DNA of 64,000 nt from NCBI RefSeq assembly GCF_001651855.1, contig NZ_LNQC01000076.1:14572-78571 (forward strand), read 5' to 3'. A program made the translations under genes and the position numbers. The notes under the pieces were generated by a model. That model was not told the DNA's origin and made no database searches. It worked only from the letters and a program-made list of their open reading frames with translations. Shown piece by piece: positions 28,025-37,013 of this stretch. The DNA is from Sinorhizobium americanum (GTDB lineage Bacteria > Pseudomonadota > Alphaproteobacteria > Rhizobiales > Rhizobiaceae). The first letter of the stretch is position 1, and every line of letters begins with the position of its first letter.

Positions 28025-28831
28025 ATGAAAATCGATCTCAATTCGGATATGGGCGAGGGTTTCGGCCCCTACCGGCTCTGCGACGACGAAGCACTCATGG
28101 AGGTCGTGTCGTCGGCCAACATCGCCTGCGGCTTTCACGCCGGCGACCCGAACACGATGGCGCGGATGGTGAGGCTCGCAAAGGCCCTAGGCGTCGCTGT
28201 CGGCGCCCATCCCGGCTTTCCCGACCGGGTCGGCTTCGGCCGTCGGGAGATGCCCGTCGAGGCTGACGAGATGCGCCAGCAGGTCCTATACCAGTTGGGT
28301 GCGTTAACCGCGATCGCCCGGGGCGAAGGCGTGCCAGTCGCCCACATCGGCTTTCACGCCGCGATGGGCAATATGATCAACCGCGATCCCGCGCTCGCCG
28401 ACCTGATCATGCAAGCCGTCAGCTCGGTGGACCCGGACCTCATCGTCTTTGCAATGCCCAATACTGAAATAGAGCGGGCCGCGACGCGCGCTGGTTTGAC
28501 GACCCTCACGCTCTTCCTGGCGGATCGGGCCTATGATGCGGCCGGCCAGCTTGTCTCGCGCAATCTGCCGAATTCGGTCCTCAAGGAGGAAGCCACGGTT
28601 CGTGCCCGGGTCCGCCAGTTCCTCGAAAGTGGAACGGTAACGACCATCGACAACCAGACGATCGAGATCCGCGCCCGCTCGATCCTCGTCCACAGCGACA
28701 CGCCGGGTTCGCTCGAATTGGCCCGGGTCGTGCGCAGCGAGATCGAGGCTGCCGGAGCGACGATCGCGCCCGCCCGCGAGGTCCTCGCCTGCGCCGATGG
28801 CGCAACACACCTGACACATCAACGAACTTGA
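28025..28831 (+). CDS. pxpA: 5-oxoprolinase subunit A (LamB/YcsF family)
   Basis: A 268-aa protein of the PxpA family. MKIDLNSDMGEGFGPYR, VVSSANIACGFHAGDPNTMARMVRLAK, GAHPGFPDRVGFGRREM and ILVHSDTPGSLELARVVR are near-invariant. AAAGGAG precedes the ATG at 28025, 38 bases after pxpC; an open upstream frame inside pxpC is rejected. It supplies the third 5-oxoprolinase subunit, converting 5-oxoproline to glutamate with ATP. Confidence 0.95.
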   Translation: MKIDLNSDMGEGFGPYRLCDDEALMEVVSSANIACGFHAGDPNTMARMVRLAKALGVAVGAHPGFPDRVGFGRREMPVEADEMRQQVLYQLGALTAIARGEGVPVAHIGFHAAMGNMINRDPALADLIMQAVSSVDPDLIVFAMPNTEIERAATRAGLTTLTLFLADRAYDAAGQLVSRNLPNSVLKEEATVRARVRQFLESGTVTTIDNQTIEIRARSILVHSDTPGSLELARVVRSEIEAAGATIAPAREVLACADGATHLTHQRT

Positions 28832-28843
28832 AAGACGGAAACC

Positions 28844-30046
28844 ATGCCGACCCTCGCCGACCGCCTCAAGAACGTCTCCGTATCCGCGTCTGCTGCAATG
28901 ACGCAGCGTGCCCGCGATCTCGCCTCACGAGACATAGACGTGGTTTCCCTGTCCTCCGGCGAGCCTGACTTCCCGACGCCGCCCCACGCGATCGAGGCCG
29001 CCCATGCCGCGGCCTTGGCGGGAGACACCAAATATCCTCCGCTCGACGGCACGCCGGCGCTCAAGGCGGCGATCGCCCGAAAGTTCAAGCGGGACAACAA
29101 TCTCGACTACGAGCCCGGCCAGATCCTTGTCTCCGGTGGCGGCAAGCAGGTGATCTTCAATGCGGTGCTGGCGACCTGCAATCCGGGCGACGAGGTCGTC
29201 ATACCCTCTCCCGCATGGATCAGTTATGCGGACATCGTTCGCTTCGCAGGCGGCGTCCCGGTTCCGGTCGCCTGCAGCCACGTGAACGGATTCAGGCTCA
29301 AGGCCGAGGATCTCGAAGCGGCCATCACCCCGCGGACGAAGTGGCTGTTCCTCAACTTCCCGAACAATCCGACCGGCGCGGCCTGTTCGCGCGAGGAGAT
29401 GGCCGCGATCGCCGAGGTCATGCTGCGCCACCCCGATGTGTGGATCATGACCGACGACATGTACGAGCACCTCGTCTATGACGATTTCGAGTTCTGCACG
29501 ATTGCCGAGGTCGAGCCCCGGCTCTACGACCGGGTGCTGACGGTCAACGGTGCCTCCAAGGCCTATGCCATGACGGGCTGGCGGCTGGGTTTCTGCGGCG
29601 GGCCGAAGGCGCTCATTTCGGGCATCAGCAACGTCAACGGCCAAAACTCGGGCGGCACCTCCACGATTACCCAGGCCGCGGCGGTGGCCGTGCTCGACGG
29701 GCCCCAGGATCTCCTGAAGGAGCGCGCGGCGATCTACCGGAAGCGGCGCGACTTTGTGCTCGACAAGCTCGCCGGCATAGACGGCCTGACCTGCCACAAG
29801 CCCGAAGGCGCTTTCTATCTCTTTCCGAGCATCGCCGGGCTTATCGGCAGGACGAGCAAGTCGGGCCACAGGATCGAAACCGACACGGATTTCGTCATGG
29901 CGCTCATCGACGAGCAGCACGTGGCGACCGTGCAGGGCGCCGCTTACGGCATGAGCCCGTTCTTCCGGATATCCTACGCGACCAGCATGGAGAAACTTGC
30001 CGAGGGTTGCGATCGGATCGCGCAGTTCTGCAGCGATCTGAAGTAA
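28844..30046 (+). CDS. Class I PLP aminotransferase (aspartate aminotransferase-like)
   Basis: A 400-aa fold-type I enzyme close to the AspC/AAT Ib group. It has LSSGEPDFPTPPHAIEAAHAA, YEPGQILVSGGGKQ, FLNFPNNPTGAACSREEM, MTDDMYEHLVYDDFEF, the Schiff-base lysine in VNGASKAYAMTGWRLG (Lys239) and FFRISYATSMEKL. It follows pxpA by 12 bases and is thus the last gene of the oxoproline operon, plausibly transaminating the glutamate made by PxpABC (inference). Confidence 0.92.
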   Translation: MPTLADRLKNVSVSASAAMTQRARDLASRDIDVVSLSSGEPDFPTPPHAIEAAHAAALAGDTKYPPLDGTPALKAAIARKFKRDNNLDYEPGQILVSGGGKQVIFNAVLATCNPGDEVVIPSPAWISYADIVRFAGGVPVPVACSHVNGFRLKAEDLEAAITPRTKWLFLNFPNNPTGAACSREEMAAIAEVMLRHPDVWIMTDDMYEHLVYDDFEFCTIAEVEPRLYDRVLTVNGASKAYAMTGWRLGFCGGPKALISGISNVNGQNSGGTSTITQAAAVAVLDGPQDLLKERAAIYRKRRDFVLDKLAGIDGLTCHKPEGAFYLFPSIAGLIGRTSKSGHRIETDTDFVMALIDEQHVATVQGAAYGMSPFFRISYATSMEKLAEGCDRIAQFCSDLK

Positions 30047-30174
30047 GCGCGCAAGGCTTCAGGCAGATCGCGACGCTCTGCTTGGGAGTAGGACAGTCCG
30101 GGGCTCAGCAGCCTGTTAAATCACGATGATCTTGGTTCAAATCGACCCAGATCATAAACGAGATGCAAAAAGAG

Positions 30175-30227
30175 TTAGAGCGGGATGCGGGCGGAAAACC
30201 GCATGCACCTTTCCTCATCCCGCTCTA
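30175..30227. repeat. Rhizobial palindromic repeat
   Basis: TAGAGCGGGATG at 30176-30187 pairs with CATCCCGCTCTA ending at 30227, with an inner GCGG/CCGC pairing around GAAAA. Such GAGCGGGATG palindromes are very common in Sinorhizobium and Rhizobium intergenic DNA (recalled, not searched). It sits just after the 3' end of the BA14K-like gene. Confidence 0.75.
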
Positions 30228-30241
30228 TGCGCTACGCCATC

Positions 30242-30736
30242 TCAGTAAGGCGAGATACACGGCTGCCGCGGACCGACATAGGGCTGGAACGTGTCGTCGT
30301 AAGCCCTGTAGGACCTGTAACGCGCGTAACACCAGCGCGTATGCGCATCCCCGCCATAGTAGGTTTGCCGATAATAGCGTGGCGCGTAGTAGCGCGGGCG
30401 GTAATAGGTCGGACCGTAATAGCTCGAGCCGTAATAGGCCGGACCGTAATAGCCCTCATCATAGTAGCTCGGGCCATAATACCTTGGCTGTGCCAGCAGC
30501 CCGCCGAGAATCGCGCCAGTGGCAAGTCCGCCGAGCGCCCAGGCCCAGTCGTCGCCACCGTTGTGATGATGCCCGTGGTGTCCGCCGTGATGGCCGCCAT
30601 AGTGGCGCCTATATTGGATCAGTTGCACCTGCGGGGCCTCGACCTTCGGCGCAACAAATGTCGGAAACGCCATGGCCGGCGAAACGCTGGTTAGCGCCGT
30701 CGCCAGCGAGAGGGCAACCATTGCTAGCCTCTTCAT
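30242..30736 (-). CDS. BA14K family secreted protein with Tyr-rich repeats
   Basis: A 164-aa exported protein. A signal peptide (MKRLAMVALSLATALTSVSPAMAF) is followed by a His/Gly-rich stretch (about residues 44-58), a hydrophobic glycine-rich segment (ALGGLATGAILGGLLA) and repeated YYGP/YYRP units. The C-terminal HTRWCYARYRSYRAYDDTFQPYVGPRQPC is the BA14K domain, first known as a Brucella antigen. AAGGTG precedes the ATG at 30736. Function unknown; the repeats suggest an envelope-associated protein. Confidence 0.8.
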   Translation of the reverse strand: MKRLAMVALSLATALTSVSPAMAFPTFVAPKVEAPQVQLIQYRRHYGGHHGGHHGHHHNGGDDWAWALGGLATGAILGGLLAQPRYYGPSYYDEGYYGPAYYGSSYYGPTYYRPRYYAPRYYRQTYYGGDAHTRWCYARYRSYRAYDDTFQPYVGPRQPCISPY

Positions 30737-30909
30737 TGGCTTCACCTTTCCCTCGGAACATTGCGCGTCGAATATAGCGCGGAAAGCCCTCCGTAGCACT
30801 TTATTTCCAAGCTGATGCCGACGCTGTCTGCATTTCTCGCGGCGCGATAAGCTCAGGAAATCACGGGGGGCAACCGCGCCTTGCAGATTCGTCGAGGGCC
30901 TGTTTCGCG

Positions 30910-31815
30910 CTACGGCCTCAGCCGCTCCGTCAGTTCGCGCAGCAGCTCCTGGACGGCGAGCGCCGGTTCGGAAAGCGGTGCGAATTCCGACACGCACAGG
31001 GAGAGCGTCTCCTCGATCTTCGGTGAGATGCTCCGGCAAATGGTCGGGCCGGCACCCTCGGATACGATGCGATCTGCCACGGCCTTCGGCATGATCGTCG
31101 CCCCAAGACCGCTGCCGACGGCGCGCGTCAGCGTCCGGATGACCTCGACCTCGCCGATCACGGTGAGATTCGCCCGGCTTCTTGCAAAAGCCGCCTCTAC
31201 CGCGCGCCGCACGAAGTTGTAGGCCGGCGGCATCAGAAAGGGCAGGGGTTCCAGAGCCGAGATCGGCACCGGCGTATCGCCGGCTTCGATGCCGAACTTC
31301 TCGTGCGCGACGAGGTAGAAATCCTCCCTGAGAAGCGGATCGAAGCGCACGCCCTTCATCGGACCCGCGCCATGGATCAGCGCGATCTCCAGCCGATTGT
31401 TCATCAACATCTGGCTATAGGTTTGCCCGACACTTTCGGTGAGGTGAAGGACGATGCCGGGATGGCGCCGCCGCATTTCCGCCAGAAGCTCGAAGGACAG
31501 GGTGGCGGCGCTGCTGAATGGCGTCAGCCCGACGGACACGCGACCCGCGAGATGCTTGCCGGCCGCGGTCACGTCGGCGCGCGCCTGCTCCATCTGACGG
31601 AGGATGATCTGGGCGTGCCGGTAAACTTCGGCGCCGGCGTCTGTCATGACGACGCCCTGCTGGCTCCTTATCAGCAGTTTTGTTCCGAAATGCTCCTCCA
31701 GTGCTGCCAATTGCTGACTGAGAGCAGGCTGCGCAATATGGAGGATATCCGCAGCTCTCGTGATGCTGCCTGTGTCGACGATCACGACGAAAGATTTGAA
31801 GCGTCTGGTATCCAT
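30910..31815 (-). CDS. LysR family regulator, Nac-like
   Basis: A 301-aa LTTR. The N-terminal helix-turn-helix (SFVVIVDTGSITRAADILHIAQPALSQQLAALEEHFGTKLLIRS) and the effector domain (VSVGLTPFSSAATLSFELLAEMRRRHPGIVLHLTES) are closest in my memory to Nac, the nitrogen assimilation control protein. An ATA-N9-TAT site in the divergent region (32010-32024) fits Nac-type DNA binding. It probably regulates the SDR/ABC operon on the other strand. The true effector is unknown. Confidence 0.87.
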   Translation of the reverse strand: MDTRRFKSFVVIVDTGSITRAADILHIAQPALSQQLAALEEHFGTKLLIRSQQGVVMTDAGAEVYRHAQIILRQMEQARADVTAAGKHLAGRVSVGLTPFSSAATLSFELLAEMRRRHPGIVLHLTESVGQTYSQMLMNNRLEIALIHGAGPMKGVRFDPLLREDFYLVAHEKFGIEAGDTPVPISALEPLPFLMPPAYNFVRRAVEAAFARSRANLTVIGEVEVIRTLTRAVGSGLGATIMPKAVADRIVSEGAGPTICRSISPKIEETLSLCVSEFAPLSEPALAVQELLRELTERLRP

Positions 31816-32009
31816 CGGCGAATTGCGCTCGCTGTTGCAGCCGGCCTGAATGGATACAGCCCGACTGTGTTTTTCTTGCGCGGCCCCTCAAAGCTCCTCG
31901 TTTCGAAGGGCGCAGGGCCGCGAGTCTTGCCGGACGCCCGTCCGATCACGCCCGGATCGTACAGATTAGCGTTGTGAAATCAACCGGCTACCACAGCGCG
32001 ACGCGCTTC

Positions 32010-32024
32010 ATAAGCTGGGCTTAT
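32010..32024. promoter_or_regulatory. Putative Nac-like LysR binding site
   Basis: ATAAGC-TGG-GCTTAT is a perfect inverted repeat matching the ATA-N9-TAT pattern of Nac sites. It lies 74 bases upstream of the SDR gene in the 282-base divergent region. Confidence 0.5.
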
Positions 32025-32097
32025 CCCTCCAAAGGTAATCGGAATTATCGCCGGCTCGAAAGGTCAGCTAAGCTTCCTGAAACAAAGGGAAAAGCCG

Positions 32098-32868
32098 ATG
32101 CCATTCTCCGATTACAAGACCGCGCTTGTCACCGGTGCTTCCTCCGGAATTGGAGCAGCGATTGTCGAGCGCCTTTGTGCCGAAGGGCTCGAGGTGCATG
32201 CGATCGCGCGCAGTGCCGAGCCGCTCAGCAAGCTCGCGGAGCGCACCGGCTGCGTGGCGCACGCGATCGACGTCACCGACAGAGCCGCCCTCGCAGAGCT
32301 TACACGTCGCGTGCAATTCGACATTCTCGTCAACAATGCTGGCGTCGATCGCCCCAAGAAGTTTCTGGAAGCGGAAGATGGCGACATCGACCTCCTTGTC
32401 GACGTCAATCTTCGCGCGGTTCTACATCTGTGCCGCATGGTGGTTCCGGGAATGGTGGCGCGTGACTGCGGCCATGTCGTGAACATCTCGTCGATCGCCG
32501 GCACCTACAATTTTGGTGGAAACTCCTCCTATCATGCGACGAAGGCAGGGGTCAGCATGCTGTCGAACCAGTTGCGCATCGATGCCTTCGGCAAGCGTGT
32601 CCGCGTCACCGAAATCTGCCCGGGGCGCGTGGCAACCGACATCTTCGCGCATGTGCATGGTGACAGCCCCGAGATTCGCGAACGTTTTCTCGACGGCTTC
32701 GAGCTCCCCGAGGCCAAAGACATCGCCGATGCCATCGCCTTCGCGATCGCCGCGCCGGTCGCCGTGAATATCGGCCACATGGAGATTACGCCGACGCTTC
32801 AGGTGATGGGCGGGTTGCAGACGGCAAAGCCACAGTCTCCGAAGAGCGGGGATCAAGGCGGTGAGTAG
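32098..32868 (+). CDS. Short-chain dehydrogenase/reductase
   Basis: A 256-aa classical SDR: TGASSGIGAAIVERL, NNAGVDRPKKFLEAE, and catalytic SSIAGTYNFGGNSSYHATK. ICPGRVATDIFAH resembles the serine/3-hydroxyacid dehydrogenase (YdfG-like) group. It overlaps the following permease gene by 8 bases. The ABC importer downstream suggests the substrate is a hydroxy or amino acid (inference). Confidence 0.9.
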   Translation: MPFSDYKTALVTGASSGIGAAIVERLCAEGLEVHAIARSAEPLSKLAERTGCVAHAIDVTDRAALAELTRRVQFDILVNNAGVDRPKKFLEAEDGDIDLLVDVNLRAVLHLCRMVVPGMVARDCGHVVNISSIAGTYNFGGNSSYHATKAGVSMLSNQLRIDAFGKRVRVTEICPGRVATDIFAHVHGDSPEIRERFLDGFELPEAKDIADAIAFAIAAPVAVNIGHMEITPTLQVMGGLQTAKPQSPKSGDQGGE

Positions 32869-33568
32869 CTTCGACCTCACCGAGATTCTCGGCAATCCGG
32901 AATATGTGTCGATGCTGCTGCTCGGCATCAAGATGACCTTCGTCGTCGCGATCGGCTCCTGGACGCTCGCAATGACCTTGGCGCTCCTGCTGCTCGGGCT
33001 TCGCTACGCGCCAGGTCCGTTCGGCAATGCGTTCGTCACGGTTTACGTTTCCTATCACCGCAACGTGCCGACGCTGGTGCAACTCCTGCTCTGGTATTTT
33101 GGCATTTTCACCCTGATGCCGGATCCGGTCACCTTCTGGCTTAACGACCACAATGCCGAGGCGATCTTCGCCGTGATCGGATTGGGCCTCTGTCAGGCCG
33201 CCTATTTCAGCGAGGACCTTCGCTCCGGCATGCGGGCGGTGAGCCCCGGCCAGATGGAAGCGGCCCGCGCGCTCGGCCACAGCTATGTTTCGGCGATGCG
33301 CTTTGTCATGGTCCCGCAAGGGGTCAGAAACGCGCTGCCCGCCCTCGTCAACCACAGTGTCTCGTTGTTCAAGAACAGCAGCCTTGCCGTCGCGATCGGC
33401 GTGGCGGAGCTTACCTATGCAGTCAAGGAGATCGAAAATCTGAGCTTCCGCACCTTCGAGAGCTATCTGCTGGTTACGGTCCTCTACCTCGTGTTCTCGC
33501 TGATGATCATGGCGGCCGGCGCCTACATCGCTCGCAGAGCCGACCCGCTCAGGAGGGCACGGCCATGA
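32861..33568 (+). CDS. Polar amino acid ABC transporter permease
   Basis: A 235-aa HisM-family permease starting with GTG, inside the end of the SDR gene. It has about five membrane segments, FVTVYVSYHRNVPTLVQLLLWYF and the EAA loop [39 protein letters not shown]. It pairs with the permease that follows (ATGA overlap). Confidence 0.92.
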   Translation: MSSFDLTEILGNPEYVSMLLLGIKMTFVVAIGSWTLAMTLALLLLGLRYAPGPFGNAFVTVYVSYHRNVPTLVQLLLWYFGIFTLMPDPVTFWLNDHNAEAIFAVIGLGLCQAAYFSEDLRSGMRAVSPGQMEAARALGHSYVSAMRFVMVPQGVRNALPALVNHSVSLFKNSSLAVAIGVAELTYAVKEIENLSFRTFESYLLVTVLYLVFSLMIMAAGAYIARRADPLRRARP

Positions 33569-34323
33569 TCAGCGACATCATCGCCATCATCCGCGATTAC
33601 TGGCTGCTGCTGCTCATCGGGCAATATCCGAATGGCCCGCTCGGGGGACTTGCGGCGACATTGATACTGTCCGTTCTCGCGATCGCCTTCGCCTTTCCGG
33701 TGAGCATTGCGCTGGCGCTCGCCCGGCTTTCAAAGTCGCCGTTCCTGAACTGGCCGGTAACCGCGCTCGTCTACTTCACTCGCGGTGTGCCGCTGCTGAT
33801 GCTGATCCTGTGGGGCTACTTCCTCGTGCCGCTCGCTACGGGCGCCAATGTGCCGAGCTTCCTCACCATGCTGGTGACACTCGTCGTCTACCAGGGCGCG
33901 TTCCTGAGCGAGGTGGTCCGCGGGGGGGTCGTCGCACTCGGCCACGGTCAGATGGAGGCCGCCCGGGCGCTTGGCCACAGCTACCTCGGCGCCATGCGCT
34001 ACGTGATCCTGCCCCAGGCGCTCTACAACGTCATCCCGAGCATCATCTCTGTCTTCGTCTCGACGATCAAGGATACGACGCTCGGCTACGTGATCAACGT
34101 GCCGGATCTGACCTTCGCCGCCAGCCAGATCAACAATCAGCTCCTGACGCAACCGTTCCAGGTCTTCTTCATCCTGGCGGCCGTCTACTACGTGATCTGC
34201 TGGTCGCTGACCCGGGTGGCCGTGGCGACGGAAGGAAGGATCACCCGCAAGCGCGCCGGCACGGTGCCGCTGCAAACCGCGAAGTCCCTTAAACTCGCAG
34301 CTCTCACGGATCAGCCATCATGA
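33565..34323 (+). CDS. Polar amino acid ABC transporter permease
   Basis: A 252-aa HisM-family permease: [20 protein letters not shown] near the N-terminal third and the EAA loop [42 protein letters not shown] overlaps join it to both neighbours. Together with the first permease it forms a heterodimeric channel. Confidence 0.92.
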   Translation: MISDIIAIIRDYWLLLLIGQYPNGPLGGLAATLILSVLAIAFAFPVSIALALARLSKSPFLNWPVTALVYFTRGVPLLMLILWGYFLVPLATGANVPSFLTMLVTLVVYQGAFLSEVVRGGVVALGHGQMEAARALGHSYLGAMRYVILPQALYNVIPSIISVFVSTIKDTTLGYVINVPDLTFAASQINNQLLTQPFQVFFILAAVYYVICWSLTRVAVATEGRITRKRAGTVPLQTAKSLKLAALTDQPS

Positions 34324-35084
34324 ATACGACCGCGCCCTCGAGGAATTCGCCGATGATCGAGCTGAAAGGCGTATGCAAGAGTTACGGCCTTTACGAGGTT
34401 CTCAAGGGAATCGACGCCGAAGTGGCGCGTGGGGAGGTCGTCGTCATCTGCGGCCCGTCGGGCTCGGGTAAGTCGACATTGATCCGGACCGTCAACCGGC
34501 TTGAGGAGATCGGCAGCGGCTCAATCAGTTGCGACGGCAACAACATCCATCGGCCGATGCCTGCCAAGGAACTCAACCGGTTGCGCAGCCGCATAGGTTT
34601 CGTTTTCCAGAGCTTCAATCTGTTTCCGCACCTGTCGGCCATCGAAAACATTGCGATGTCGCCGATCCGTGTAAAGGGTGTTTCGCGCGACGCCGCCTAC
34701 GCCAAGGCCACTCAGCTCCTGGAGCGTGTCGGTCTCACCGAGAAGGCCAATGCCTATCCCGGCCAACTCTCGGGCGGGCAGCAGCAGCGCGTCGCGATCG
34801 CGCGCGCATTGGCGATGGAACCGCCCGTGATGCTGTTCGACGAGCCGACGAGCGCACTCGACCCTGAAATGGTCGGCGAGGTCCTCTCGGTCATCAAGGG
34901 CCTCGCGGCAGACGGCATGACGATGATGTGCGTTACGCACGAGATGGGATTTGCGCGTGATGTCGCGGATCGCGTCTGGTTCATCGACCAGGGGCAGATC
35001 GTCGAGTCCGCGCCCCCCGAAGAATTTTTCTCTCGCCCTCAAACCACGCGAGCGCAGCGCTTCTTGAGCGAATTGCGGCACTAA
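34320..35084 (+). CDS. Polar amino acid ABC transporter ATPase
   Basis: A 254-aa GlnQ/HisP-type ATPase: Walker [38 protein letters not shown], signature [19 protein letters not shown], Walker [20 protein letters not shown], and H-loop [20 protein letters not shown]. All catalytic motifs are intact. It is fourth in the SDR-permease-permease-ATPase-receptor order. Confidence 0.95.
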   Translation: MNTTAPSRNSPMIELKGVCKSYGLYEVLKGIDAEVARGEVVVICGPSGSGKSTLIRTVNRLEEIGSGSISCDGNNIHRPMPAKELNRLRSRIGFVFQSFNLFPHLSAIENIAMSPIRVKGVSRDAAYAKATQLLERVGLTEKANAYPGQLSGGQQQRVAIARALAMEPPVMLFDEPTSALDPEMVGEVLSVIKGLAADGMTMMCVTHEMGFARDVADRVWFIDQGQIVESAPPEEFFSRPQTTRAQRFLSELRH

Positions 35085-35116
35085 CCAAAAAGCCAACCCC
35101 AGAGGAGACCAAAGCA

Positions 35117-35953
35117 ATGAAAATGAAGTCATGGACGCTCGGCGTCGCGCTCGTGGTGACCGCCGTTGCCGGTCCGGCAAAGGCAGACAAGCTAGCTGAC
35201 ATCACGGCGGCCAAGGTGATCCGTTGCGGAACTTTCGCCGACGTCCCGCCCTTCGCCGCGCCGGACCCGGCAACGCGCGAGATGGCGGGCTTCGACGTCG
35301 ATCTCTGCAACGCGATTGCCCGCGAACTCGGCGTCAAGGCGGAGATCAAGCCTCTCTCAGTCGAAGCGCGCGTTCCGGAAGTGAAGCTCGGGCATGTCGA
35401 TATCGCGGTGGCCAATCTTGCCTATACGCTCAGCCGCGCCGAACAGATCGAGTTCAGCCATCCCTATTATCTCGCCAAGGAAATGCTGATCGTGAAGGCG
35501 GACGACCCCGGCCAGAAGAAGGCCGATTTCGCCGGCGTCCGGCTCGCCTCGACGAAGGGTTCGACATCGGAACTTGCCATCCGCAAGAACGAGTCGAAGC
35601 CGCTGACCTTCCAGGATACCGGCTCGGCCTATCTGGCGGTTCAGCAAGGCAAGGCACGCGGCCTGGTCGCCAATACGATGACGACGACGAAGATCGTCAA
35701 CGAATCCAAGACCAAGGGCGCCGAGATGCGGATGATCGAAGAACCCATGCTCTTCCAGCCGATCGGCATCGGGATGAAGAAGGACGAGCCGGCTTTGACC
35801 GCGAAGATCAACGAAATACTGGTCTCGCTCGATAAGTCCGGTGAGATCAACAAGATCTGGGACAAGTGGCTCGGACCGAGCACCGAGTACAAGATGACCC
35901 GCACCGACAAGGTCGTCCCGATCACCGAACTGAAATTCGAGCCGATCCCCTAA
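35117..35953 (+). CDS. Polar amino acid ABC transporter binding protein (family 3)
   Basis: A 278-aa periplasmic receptor. Signal peptide MKMKSWTLGVALVVTAVAGPAKAD, then the family 3 pattern KVIRCGTFADVPPFAAPDPATREMAGFDVDLCNAIARELGVKAEIKP and LAYTLSRAEQIEFSHPYYL. GGAGACC lies upstream of the ATG. The exact amino acid or opine cannot be stated. A repeat palindrome begins 4 bases after the stop and may act as 3' mRNA protection. Confidence 0.92.
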   Translation: MKMKSWTLGVALVVTAVAGPAKADKLADITAAKVIRCGTFADVPPFAAPDPATREMAGFDVDLCNAIARELGVKAEIKPLSVEARVPEVKLGHVDIAVANLAYTLSRAEQIEFSHPYYLAKEMLIVKADDPGQKKADFAGVRLASTKGSTSELAIRKNESKPLTFQDTGSAYLAVQQGKARGLVANTMTTTKIVNESKTKGAEMRMIEEPMLFQPIGIGMKKDEPALTAKINEILVSLDKSGEINKIWDKWLGPSTEYKMTRTDKVVPITELKFEPIP

Positions 35954-35956
35954 TCA

Positions 35957-36060
35957 CTAAAGCGCGCCGCGTTCACACGTATTCACGCGGCGCGCTTTAG
36001 GTCTTTGTCTTTGTGTATGTCGTCATCCCAAACCGCTGCACACTTTTGGGCGACGTGCAT
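35957..36060 (-). repeat. About 104-bp palindromic intergenic repeat, copy 1
   Basis: A 16-bp perfect stem (CTAAAGCGCGCCGCGT at 35957-35972 and its complement at 35985-36000), followed by GTCTTTGTCTTTGTGTATGTCGTC and a CCCAAA...TTTTGGG hairpin ending at about 36060. The reverse complement matches 50368-50472 over its whole length with roughly 15 differences. It has no coding capacity and is a mobile or dispersed palindromic element. Confidence 0.75.
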
Positions 36061-36202
36061 GAGCAGCAATGAATGTCCCTTTCCCAGATGCGGCCTGAGT
36101 TCGAGCCGCATAACGGGGCAGTTGTGCCCGCATGCGGTGGAGCCCCGCAGCGATCATCAAAACAACACCGGCAGGCGTCGGTGCCGCAAGGAGAAACCTC
36201 AA

Positions 36203-36877
36203 ATGGTCAAACTGAAGCAAAGGTTCGAGCGCCCGAGCAAGGACGAGATCGAGGCCATCGCCAGATTTTCGCCGGCGACCCTTCATGAAGCCCAGGGCCG
36301 CAGGGGCGCGCTGTCGTCCCGGCTGAAGCCGATCGACTATCGGATGAAGCTCTGCGGCCCCGCCTTCACGGTCAAATGCGCGCCGCGCGACAACATCATG
36401 CTCCAGGTCGCGATCAACTACGCTGAGCCCGGCGACATCATCGTCGTTTCCGCCGGCGAATATGAGGAGGCGGGGTCGTTCGGCGATGTGCTCGCCAATG
36501 CCTGCCTCGCGAAGGGCATCGGCGGTCTCGTCACTGACACGGGTGTTCGAGACACATTGCAACTGCGGGAACTCGGCTTCCCGGTCTTTTCCCTCAGCGT
36601 CTGCATCAAGGGCACTGTCAAGGAGACGCTCGGCGCCACCAACGAGCCGATCCTGATTGGCGACGAAATCGTGCATCCCGGTGATATCATCGTCGGTGAC
36701 GCGGATGGACTGGTCGTCGTTCGGCGGTCGGAGGCGCGTGACGTGGCGAAGCTGGCGCAGGCCCGGGAGGACGCCGAGGCCGACTACATTGCCGCATACA
36801 AGGCTGGCAAGTCGGTCATTGAAGTCAGCAAACTGGAAGCCGTCCTGAAAGCAAAGGGTCTCGTCGTCGAAGAGTGA
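36203..36877 (+). CDS. RraA family protein (HMG/CHA aldolase-like)
   Basis: A 224-aa protein of the RraA / 4-hydroxy-4-methyl-2-oxoglutarate aldolase fold. It has CGPAFTVKCAPRDNIMLQVAINYAEPGDIIVV, GSFGDVLANACLAKGIGGLVTDTGVRD and GDEIVHPGDIIVGDADGLVVV. The GD-x-LA and R-D residues used by the aldolases are present in these motifs, so a catalytic role is likely rather than RNase regulation. The start at 36203 has AAGGAG upstream. It lies after the amino acid ABC operon, separated by the repeat. Confidence 0.87.
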   Translation: MVKLKQRFERPSKDEIEAIARFSPATLHEAQGRRGALSSRLKPIDYRMKLCGPAFTVKCAPRDNIMLQVAINYAEPGDIIVVSAGEYEEAGSFGDVLANACLAKGIGGLVTDTGVRDTLQLRELGFPVFSLSVCIKGTVKETLGATNEPILIGDEIVHPGDIIVGDADGLVVVRRSEARDVAKLAQAREDAEADYIAAYKAGKSVIEVSKLEAVLKAKGLVVEE

Positions 36878-37013
36878 CGCGACTGGCTCTTCGTGCTCGC
36901 CAGTTACCCCTTCAAGCCGCTCGGCTTCCGCCGCGATGTGCTCCGGAAGCCGCCCCCGACTTCCCTCCAATGAAAGAAGGGGGTTGGCCGATACCGTGGT
37001 CTGATATAGACAT

